64,000 bases of DNA from G965215225 sp965215225. GTDB taxonomy: Bacteria; Pseudomonadota; Gammaproteobacteria; CBDBNL01; JAAOII01. The notes under the pieces were generated by a model. That model made no database searches. It was given only the letters and a program-made list of their open reading frames with translations, and had not been told where the DNA came from. The translations under genes were made by a program, and so were the position numbers. This document shows, in pieces, positions 8,840 through 15,713 of this stretch (the first letter of the stretch is position 1; the number at the start of each line of letters is the position of its first letter). The stretch lies in assembly GCA_965215225.1 (NCBI GenBank), contig OZ244039.1, positions 1,736,001 through 1,800,000 of the forward strand, read 5' to 3'.

Positions 8840-9493
8840 ATGAGTGACTCAACAGAACACGAAAAAACCGAAACGATTGATGAAAAAAAGATTCTCATTG
8901 TGGAGGGCAAGGACGAAGAAAATTTTCTAAAAGCTCTATTTAAAATCCTAAAACTCGAAAACATTCAAATAAAGTCGACTAGAGGGAAGGACCAAATAAA
9001 TAGAAAAATAAAAGGATTGGTTCTAACCGAAGGTTGGGATGATGTCGAATCCATAGGTCTAATTAGAGATGCAGATAAAAGTGCTAACCGCGCATTTGCT
9101 AGTCTTACTGGCGTGCTAAAAAGGAGCCGCCTTCCAATTCCGAATTCACCTGGCACTTTTTCTAGACAGATGCCAAAAAAAGGCAAACCAAGAACTGGAA
9201 TTTTTATCATTCCCGATGGAAAAAATCAAGGAGCACTTGAATCCTTGTGCTTATCCACAGTGAAGGAGGATAATCCAAAAATTGTGGAATGCATTGATAG
9301 CTTTATGAAGTGCAATAAAGATCTGAAAAGCAGATATAAAAAACCCAGAAACGAAGATAAAGCCAGATGCAAAGCCTTTCTATCCCTTATGGAAGAGGAC
9401 ACCTCTTCTTTAGGGGTGGCAGCTCAAAAGAATTACTGGGATTGGAAATCAAATGGTCTCAAACCCTTAATAGAGTTTTTAAAAGAATTATAA
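8840..9493 (+). CDS. TOPRIM-domain protein (DUF3226-like), copy 1
   Basis: A 217-residue protein with a TOPRIM nuclease fold. Motif 1 is ILIVEGKDEENF with Glu22; motif 2 is IGLIRDADKS with Asp77 and Asp79, so the metal-binding Glu and DxD are intact. The pattern matches the DUF3226 group. No signal or membrane segment is seen. It follows the ATPase on the same strand, as in TOPRIM effector/ATPase pairs (OLD proteins, PARIS AriB). I infer an effector nuclease or toxin held by the ATPase; direct evidence is lacking. Its C-terminal ~60 residues, including GVAAQKNYWDWKSN, are well conserved in the second copy. Confidence 0.75.
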   Translation: MSDSTEHEKTETIDEKKILIVEGKDEENFLKALFKILKLENIQIKSTRGKDQINRKIKGLVLTEGWDDVESIGLIRDADKSANRAFASLTGVLKRSRLPIPNSPGTFSRQMPKKGKPRTGIFIIPDGKNQGALESLCLSTVKEDNPKIVECIDSFMKCNKDLKSRYKKPRNEDKARCKAFLSLMEEDTSSLGVAAQKNYWDWKSNGLKPLIEFLKEL

Positions 9494-9504
9494 AACTAGG
9501 CTGC

Positions 9505-9745
9505 CTCTAGCTGAAATCCGATAAGAGCCTCCCCTATCTCGAGTCAGCCGAAACAATTTCTCTCATTGAGTAGTTTTTGCTTATTCATTAGGTATAATGA
9601 ATAGATTCTCTCTCATAAGAGGGATGAATATATTTTGAATCCATAATAGCGCCTTAATAACGCTTCAATAGGTTTCGTGTTGTGAGATCTTGTGCCTAAG
9701 GTCTGGATTCAAGCTTAAAAATAAACCAATAGCCTCGACAAAATT
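9505..9745 (+). promoter_or_regulatory. Conserved leader/promoter region of ATPase copy 2
   Basis: Homologous to the leaders of copies 1 and 3. TATAAT lies at 9593-9598 and TTGAGT at 9566-9571. The palindrome CTCTCATAAGAG is at 9610-9621, just downstream of the -10, where an operator or initial-transcript hairpin could act. There is no heptanucleotide satellite in this copy; the leader directly follows TOPRIM copy 1. Confidence 0.55.
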
Positions 9746-10861
9746 ATGTTAACACGTTTTGAAGTTTCAAATTATAAGCTTTTCAAAAAGCCCCTCATTT
9801 TGAAACCCATCCCTCAGATCTTGCTAATCGGAGGGAAAAACAATAATGGGAAGACTAGTATTTTAGAAGCCCTATTCCTAGCTTTCGATCAGTTAGAGCC
9901 AGCTATGCTCTGGAGACATTTTCGATGGAGAGGATTAGCTAAGGTTGATGCAACGTCCTTATTTGAATCGATCTATCACAACTTTGAATTGAATCGGCCC
10001 ATTAAGTTTAAGTATACCTTGAATAAAAAAAAGCAAGAGGTGATATATAGATTTCACCGTGCCACTTCCCAATCTTTTGTAGAAAATAAAATCACTGATA
10101 AAGAATTTAGTAGCTTCTCCAATGAAAGTCAAAATCTATACAACCGGATAGTGATTACCGGTCTATCAGAGAACAAAAAAGTTCTAGAAATCCTTCTAAT
10201 CCAAACTCAAGATGGTACTTACTTAGATTTTGGAAAAGACATGGGAATTGGAGAAAACATGGAAAAAGCCATAGAATTGATAAAGCAATTTAATCAAAAC
10301 ACCCGTGTTGGTTTTATCAGTGGAGTCGAATTCATAGCTGCCAAGGAAAATGCCAAGAATTATGACCAGCTAGCAAAGGCAAGGAAAACTGAAAAAATTC
10401 TTGAAGCCCTTCAAATTCTGGAACCAAAGCTAAGCTCTCTAAGCACCATTCAAATGGGGAAAAATTCTGTGATACACGGAGATGTAGAGGGACTCAAATC
10501 TTTGATTCCGTTGCCTTTGATGGGGGAAGGTATAAATCGTCTTATGTCTATTCTTCTGTCTATTTCTAACTTAGAAAATGGAATCCTCTTAATAGATGAG
10601 TTGGAAAATGGATTCCACTGTTCTCTTTTACCAAAGGTCATGAAAGTGATCGCAGAACATGCCCAGTCTAACAAAACACAGGTCATAGCCACCACACACA
10701 GTAGGGAACTGCAGCAAGCAACTCTGGAAAGCTTGCCTCATGATTTGCAAAATAAATTTCGCTATATGCGAATTGACAGAGATGGAGAGGAGTTTAAAAT
10801 AAGAAACTATGATTTCGAAGTTTTAACAACCGCCATTGAAATCAATTTGGAAACTCGCTAA
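9746..10861 (+). CDS. OLD/ABC-type AAA ATPase, copy 2 (putative defence ATPase)
   Basis: A 371-residue ATPase that is almost the same as copy 1: about five base substitutions over 1116 bases by eye, giving Leu22 to Ile and Ile359 to Val. Walker A, signature, Walker B and His318 are all intact. The near-identity begins about 68 bases before the ATG and ends at the stop codon, while the following TOPRIM genes have clearly diverged. That points to recent gene conversion confined to the ATPase gene. A TOPRIM gene follows after 24 bases. Confidence 0.8.
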   Translation: MLTRFEVSNYKLFKKPLILKPIPQILLIGGKNNNGKTSILEALFLAFDQLEPAMLWRHFRWRGLAKVDATSLFESIYHNFELNRPIKFKYTLNKKKQEVIYRFHRATSQSFVENKITDKEFSSFSNESQNLYNRIVITGLSENKKVLEILLIQTQDGTYLDFGKDMGIGENMEKAIELIKQFNQNTRVGFISGVEFIAAKENAKNYDQLAKARKTEKILEALQILEPKLSSLSTIQMGKNSVIHGDVEGLKSLIPLPLMGEGINRLMSILLSISNLENGILLIDELENGFHCSLLPKVMKVIAEHAQSNKTQVIATTHSRELQQATLESLPHDLQNKFRYMRIDRDGEEFKIRNYDFEVLTTAIEINLETR

Positions 10862-10885
10862 ATATTGGTATATTATGTAAAAAAT

Positions 10886-11557
10886 ATGACAACGAGCAAC
10901 TCAACAGAACGCGAAAACCTCGAAACGATTGATAAAGAAAAAATTCTCATTGTGGAAGGCAAAGACGAAGAAAATTTTCTAAAAGCTCTATTTAAGATCC
11001 CACAACTTGAACCACAACTCGAAAATATCCAAATAAAGCCACTTGAAGGGAAGGATCAATTACATAAAAGAATGAAGGCATGGGTTCTAACCTCAGGTTG
11101 GGATGATGTCAAATCCATAGGTCTAATTAGAGATGCAGATAAAAGTGCTAAGAGTGCATTTGATAGTATTGCTGGTGTGCTAAAAAGAAACGGCCTTTCA
11201 ATTCCAAATTCACCTGGCACCTTTTCTAAACAGATTCCAAAAAAGGGCAAGCCAAGGACTGGGATCTTTATCATTTCCAATGGAAAAGATCATGGAACAC
11301 TTGAATCCTTGTGCTTATCTACAGTGAAGGAGAATAATTCGAAAATGGTGAAATGCATTGACAGTTTTATGAAATGCAATAAAGACCTGGACACTGAGTA
11401 TGAAAAACCCAAAAACGAAGATAAAGCCAGATGCAGAGCCTTTCTCTCCCTTATGGAAGAGGATACCCCTTCTTTAGGGGTGGCAGCTCAAAAGAATTAC
11501 TGGAATTGGGAATCAAATAGTCTCAAACCCTTAATAGAGTTTTTAGAACAATTATAA
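10886..11557 (+). CDS. TOPRIM-domain protein (DUF3226-like), copy 2
   Basis: A 223-residue paralogue of TOPRIM copy 1, roughly three quarters identical by eye. The catalytic Glu (ILIVEGKDE) and the Asp pair (IGLIRDADKS) are kept. A four-residue insertion (LEPQ region) follows the first helix. The frame is open back to 10865, but the ATG at 10886 aligns with the start of copy 1 (MTTSNSTERE against MSDSTEHEK) and is preferred. Differences cluster in the first ~130 residues and in the region KSRYKKPR / DTEYEKPK; the C-terminal third is nearly unchanged. Confidence 0.72.
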   Translation: MTTSNSTERENLETIDKEKILIVEGKDEENFLKALFKIPQLEPQLENIQIKPLEGKDQLHKRMKAWVLTSGWDDVKSIGLIRDADKSAKSAFDSIAGVLKRNGLSIPNSPGTFSKQIPKKGKPRTGIFIISNGKDHGTLESLCLSTVKENNSKMVKCIDSFMKCNKDLDTEYEKPKNEDKARCRAFLSLMEEDTPSLGVAAQKNYWNWESNSLKPLIEFLEQL

Positions 11558-11589
11558 AAACCAAGCTATCTCTAGCTGAAATCCATAGA

Positions 11590-11700
11590 GGCAATTCACT
11601 ATATCTTTTCTATAGTTTTAAGTGCTAGAAACTGATGTATAACTTCAATTGGACTGGTTTTTGGTGAAAGTGTGCCATCATTTTTGCTGGCGTGAGGGAG
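11590..11700. repeat. Flanking duplicated segment, copy 2
   Basis: Homologous to about 7125-7223 and in the same position relative to a heptanucleotide satellite. It starts shortly after the stop of TOPRIM copy 2. It includes CTATATCTTTTCTATAG and GGACTGGTTTTTGGTGAAAG. Confidence 0.75.
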
Positions 11701-11968
11701 GGATGACATGATGAAGGATGAGGGATGAAAGATGAAAGATGAAAGATGAAAGATGAAAGATGAAAGATGAAAGATGAAAGATGAAAGATGAAAGATGAGA
11801 GATGAGAGATGAGAGATGAGAGATGAAGGATGAAGGATGAAGGATGAGAGATGAGGGATGACATGATGAAGAATGAGAGATGAAGGATGAAAGATGAAGG
11901 GTGAAAGGTGAAGAATGAAGAATGAAGGATGAGGGATGAGGGATGGAGGATGGAAGATGAAAGATAAG
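11701..11968. repeat. Heptanucleotide (RATGARR) satellite, array 2
   Basis: A second block of the same 7-base satellite, here with a long uniform run of GATGAAA units (about 11725-11795) and then GATGAGA and GATGAAG units. The uniform run suggests recent slippage growth. An open frame on the minus strand gives only a low-complexity Ser/His/Leu repeat and is not taken as a gene. Confidence 0.9.
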
Positions 11969-11969
11969 A

Positions 11970-12199
11970 GACTTCTCTATCTCAAGTCCGTTGCAACAAT
12001 TTCTCTCATTGAGTAGTTTTGCTTATTCATTAAGTATAATGAATGGCTTCTCTCTCATAAGAGGGATGAGTGTATTTTGAATCCATAATGATGCCTTAAT
12101 ACAATAACCAATAACGCTTCAATAGGCCTCTTATTGTGAGATGTAGCGTCTATGGTTTGGGTTCAAGCTTAAAAATAAACCTATAACCTATACAAACTT
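11970..12199 (+). promoter_or_regulatory. Conserved leader/promoter region of ATPase copy 3
   Basis: Third occurrence of the ~190-base leader. TATAAT is at 12035-12040, TTGAGT at 12009-12014, and the palindrome CTCTCATAAGAG at 12052-12063. A 14-base insertion (ACAATAACCAATAA region) is specific to this copy. The leader has diverged about as much as the gene it precedes. Confidence 0.55.
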
Positions 12200-13303
12200 A
12201 TGTTAACACATTTTGAAGTCTCAAATTTCAAGCTTTTCAAAAAGCCCTTCATTTTGAAATCCATCCCTCAGATTTTGCTAATTGGAGGGGAAAACAATAG
12301 TGGGAAAACTAGTATTTTGGAAGCCCTATTACTACCTTTCGATCAGTTAGATTCGGGTATGTTCGTGAAGCATCTTCAATGGCGAGGATTAACCAATATT
12401 GAAGTGGAATCTTTATTTGAATTGATATATCACAACCTTGAATCGAATCAGCCTATTAAGTTTAAATATACCCTTAATGGAAAAAAGCAAGAGGTGACAT
12501 ATACATTTCACCAAGATGACTCCCCGCCTATTACAGAAACAGACGATGATATCATTGATATTGGGAGAGAGATTCTTAGCTTATCCAGTGAAACTCAAAA
12601 GCTATACGACCGGATAGTTATTTCCTGTCTATCAAAGAACAAAGAAGTTTTTCAACTCCATCTAATGGACACCCAAGAGGGTATTTACCTAGATTTTGGC
12701 AAAAACACAAAAAAAGCTGTCGAATCGATAGCACAATTTAATCAAGATTTCTATGTTAGTTTTATCAGTGCAACTCAACCCACATCTTCCAGAGGAAATG
12801 CCGAGAGGTTTGACCAGTTAGCAAGGGCAAGGAAAACTGAAAAGCTTCTTGAAGCCCTTCAAATTATGGAACCAAAGCTAAAATCTCTAAGCACCATTGA
12901 AATGGGGGAAGAACCGGTAATATATGGAGATATGGAGAGACTCAAGATTCCGTTGTCTTTGATGGGTGAGGGTATAAATCGTCTTATGTCCATTCTTCTA
13001 TCCATTTCTTGCTCAGGAAATGGAATCACCTTAATAGATGAGTTGGAAAATGGATTCCACTATTCTCTTTTACCGAAGGTCATGAAAGTGATCGCAGAAC
13101 ATGCCCAGTCTAACAGGGCGCAGGTGATAGCCACCACATACAGTAGGGAACTGCTGCAGGCAACTGTGGAAAGCTTGCCTCAGGATTTACAAGATAAATT
13201 TCGCTATATGCGAATTGACAGAGATGGAGATGAGTTTAAAATAAGAAACTATGATTTCAAAGTTTTAGCAACCTCCCTTGAAGCCAATTTCGAAACTCGC
13301 TGA
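12200..13303 (+). CDS. OLD/ABC-type AAA ATPase, copy 3 (orphan, diverged)
   Basis: A 367-residue paralogue of the two preceding ATPases, clearly diverged in the arm region (residues ~45-200) but similar at both ends. Walker A is GENNSGKT, the signature-like LMGEGINRL and Walker B ITLIDE are present. The switch histidine of copies 1 and 2 (ATTHS) is Tyr314 here (ATTYS), a single C-to-T change in the codon. No TOPRIM gene follows; the DNA after the stop is a repeat array. It may be a decaying copy, a regulator of the intact pairs, or a specificity variant that uses the upstream TOPRIM proteins. The ORF itself is full length. Confidence 0.75.
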   Translation: MLTHFEVSNFKLFKKPFILKSIPQILLIGGENNSGKTSILEALLLPFDQLDSGMFVKHLQWRGLTNIEVESLFELIYHNLESNQPIKFKYTLNGKKQEVTYTFHQDDSPPITETDDDIIDIGREILSLSSETQKLYDRIVISCLSKNKEVFQLHLMDTQEGIYLDFGKNTKKAVESIAQFNQDFYVSFISATQPTSSRGNAERFDQLARARKTEKLLEALQIMEPKLKSLSTIEMGEEPVIYGDMERLKIPLSLMGEGINRLMSILLSISCSGNGITLIDELENGFHYSLLPKVMKVIAEHAQSNRAQVIATTYSRELLQATVESLPQDLQDKFRYMRIDRDGDEFKIRNYDFKVLATSLEANFETR

Positions 13304-13385
13304 ATATCCCATCCATTCTCTTTCTTGATAAGCGCAATTAGTTAGAAGAACTATTATTAATGCGTTTTTTAGTGCCCTGTTAGTG

Positions 13386-14217
13386 ATGGCGCTAGCCGAG
13401 ATCATGGGTGGAGGATATTAATGATAGATTTAGTAAGCTAGCAAGAAACTGGGAAAGAGCTCGGAGCTGGTGAGCTAGGAGGATGGGTGGGGGATATTAA
13501 TGATAGCAAAAATAGGCTAGCGAGAAATTGGAAATAGCTCGGAGCTGGTGAGCTAGGATGATGGATGGGACATATTAATCATAGATTTAATAGGCTAGCA
13601 AGAAACTGGAAATGGGTCGGAGCTGGTGAGCTAGGATGATGGATGGGGGATATTTAGGGGATATTAATGATAGATTTAATAGGCTAGAAAATAGGCTAGC
13701 AAGAAACTGGAAATGGGGCGGAGCTGGTGAGCTAGGAGGATGGATGGGAGATATTTAGGGGATATTAATGATAGCAAAAATAGGCTAGAAAATAATCTAG
13801 CAATAAATTAGAAATGGGGCGGAGCTGGTGAACTAGGAGGATGGATGGGGGATATTTAGGGGATATTAATGATAGCTTTAATAGGCCAGCAATAAATTGG
13901 GAATAGCTCGGAGCTGGTGAGCTAGGAGGATGGATGGGGGATATTTAGGGGATATTAATGATAGCTTTAATAGGCCAGCAAGAAACTGGGAATAGCTCGG
14001 AGCTGGTGAGCTAGGATGATGGATGGGGGATATTTAGGGGATATTAATGATAGCAAAAATAGGCTAGAAAATAAGCTAGCAATAAATTGGAAATGGGGCG
14101 GAGCTGGTGAGCTAGGAGGATGGATGGGGGATGGGAAATATTAATGATAGCAAAAATAGGCTAGTAAATAGGCTAGTAAGAAATTGGAAATGGGTCGGAG
14201 CTGATGAGCTAGGATGG
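13386..14217. repeat. Tandem array of ~78-101-bp repeats (nine units)
   Basis: Nine units share the anchor GGAGCTGGTGAGCTAGGA (starts near 13463, 13541, 13619, 13720, 13821, 13910, 13999, 14100, 14197). Spacings are 78, 78, 101, 101, 89, 89, 101 and 97 bases. Each also contains GATATTAATGATAG and a GGCTAGCAAGAAA-type block. Several units can form a TAGCTC/GAGCTA hairpin around the anchor. No ORF is seen. The array fills the space between ATPase copy 3 and the convergent sucB stop. Confidence 0.9.
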
Positions 14218-14222
14218 AGGCA

Positions 14223-15428
14223 CTAGAGTCCGAGTAGGGTCATGCCGGGATATTCAAGGAATTCCTTAATATGGACTAGAAATTCAACTGCGGTTTTGCC
14301 ATCAATCATCCTGTGGTCATAGGACAGAGCGAGATACATCATAGGCAGAATAACCACCTCGCCATTAACAGCAACTGGGCGCTCCTGAATCTTATGCATA
14401 CCGAGGATGCCAGTTTGAGGCGGATTAATGATAGGAGTAGACATTAAGGAGCCAAAGACGCCACCATTAGAAATAGTAAAGGTGCCTCCTTGTAGGTCTT
14501 CCAACGTAAGTTTCGCCTCTTGGGCTTTTTTGCCATAGCTTCTAATAGTCTCTTCAATCTGTGCCAATGACATAGATTGGGCATCCCTGAGGATAGGAAC
14601 TACCAGCCCGCGAGGGGAAGAGACCGCAATGCCTATATCTTGATAATTACAATAGACTATGTCGGTGCCATCTATATGGGCATTTACCTGCGGAAATTTA
14701 TAAAGAGCAGAGCAAACTGCTTTGACAAAAAAGGACATGAAGCCCAGCCGAACTCCATATTTCTCTTCAAACGGCTTCTTGTATCTAGTGCGCAATTCCA
14801 TCACAGGTTGCATATTTACCTCGTTGAAAGTAGTGAGTATGGCAGCCTGCCGTTGTGATTCAACTAGTCTTTTTGCCACGCTCATTCGCAGCCGTGTCAT
14901 AGGCACTCGCTTCTCAACTCTTTGATGGCCGCCCCTCTGTGCTATGTCCTGTTTGGTAATGAAAGGGCCTTGATTGTGGGTCTCCACTTCTACCCCGGTC
15001 TCAGCTGCCAAGCGCCGAGCGGCCGGACCCATCTTGCCAGCTAGTCTTCCAGCTAGCTCTGTTTCACTTGTTTTGGCAGCAGTTGTATGGGATGAAAGAT
15101 TTTCAGTAGCCTCTGGTGGCTCGGCTAGTTTTTCCTGTGGTGCTGATTCAATCTCACTTGATTTAGGTGGGGGCTTCTTCGCTGGCTCTTCTTTTGTCTT
15201 TTCATAATTGGCTATTACCTGTTGCGCCTTAACTGTGCTGCCTTCGGCGACAAGTATGCTAGTCATAATGCCCGAACTTGGCGCTGGCACTTCCAACACT
15301 ATCTTATCGGTTTCCACATCTACTAGGGGTTCATCACGGCGGAAAGACTCGCCCTCCTTCTTATGCCAACGAGCAATGGTGCCCTCCTCTATTGATTCGG
15401 GAAAGACTGGGACTCTTATATCTGTCAT
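14223..15428 (-). CDS. sucB: Dihydrolipoyl succinyltransferase, E2 of 2-oxoglutarate dehydrogenase
   Basis: E2 core enzyme of the 2-oxoglutarate dehydrogenase complex, which transfers the succinyl group to CoA in the TCA cycle. A lipoyl domain (residues ~1-75) carries the lipoylation motif VETDKIVLEVPA, then comes a Glu/Pro/Ala-rich linker, an E3-binding domain (GPAARRLAAETGVEV) and the catalytic domain ending with LSYDHRMIDG (active His and Asp). The frame extends to an ATG at 15473, but those first 15 residues (MADMADMAG) come from a 9-base tandem repeat. The family start MTDIRVPVFPES is at 15428. It is the last gene of the sdh-suc operon; sucCD are not nearby. Confidence 0.93.
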   Translation of the reverse strand: MTDIRVPVFPESIEEGTIARWHKKEGESFRRDEPLVDVETDKIVLEVPAPSSGIMTSILVAEGSTVKAQQVIANYEKTKEEPAKKPPPKSSEIESAPQEKLAEPPEATENLSSHTTAAKTSETELAGRLAGKMGPAARRLAAETGVEVETHNQGPFITKQDIAQRGGHQRVEKRVPMTRLRMSVAKRLVESQRQAAILTTFNEVNMQPVMELRTRYKKPFEEKYGVRLGFMSFFVKAVCSALYKFPQVNAHIDGTDIVYCNYQDIGIAVSSPRGLVVPILRDAQSMSLAQIEETIRSYGKKAQEAKLTLEDLQGGTFTISNGGVFGSLMSTPIINPPQTGILGMHKIQERPVAVNGEVVILPMMYLALSYDHRMIDGKTAVEFLVHIKEFLEYPGMTLLGL

Positions 15429-15713
15429 GCCTGCCATATCCGCCATATCCGCCATATCTGCCAGATACACCACTTCTTCTGTGTCTCTACCATATTTGCT
15501 ATCTCCTTATATCCGCTATCTCTGCCATATCCGCCATACCCTCGATATCTACCATACTCGCCATATCCGCCATAGCTGCCATATCCGCCATACCCTCGAT
15601 ATCTGCCATATCTGACATATCTGCCAGATACACCACTTCTTCTGTATCTCTATCATATTTGCCATCTCCTCATATTCGCTATCTCTGCTATTTCTCCATC
15701 GTCATTATATTCA
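15429..15713. repeat. 9-bp satellite (GATATGGCG) and larger duplication between sucA and sucB
   Basis: On the minus strand the spacer is made of GATATGGCG/GATATGGCA-type 9-base units interrupted by GGTATGGCG and GATATCGAG variants. A longer block of about 75 bases, including the CAGAAGAAGTGGTGTATCTG stretch, occurs twice (about 15456-15530 and 15614-15690). The repeats read in frame into the 5' end of sucB. Purine-rich AAGGAGATAG and GAGGAGATGG boxes recur with the block. Confidence 0.88.

Noticed and set aside
11625..11864. 79-codon minus-strand frame over the heptanucleotide satellite
   Set aside because: It encodes only Ser-His-Leu-Ile repeats dictated by the satellite and has no ribosome site.
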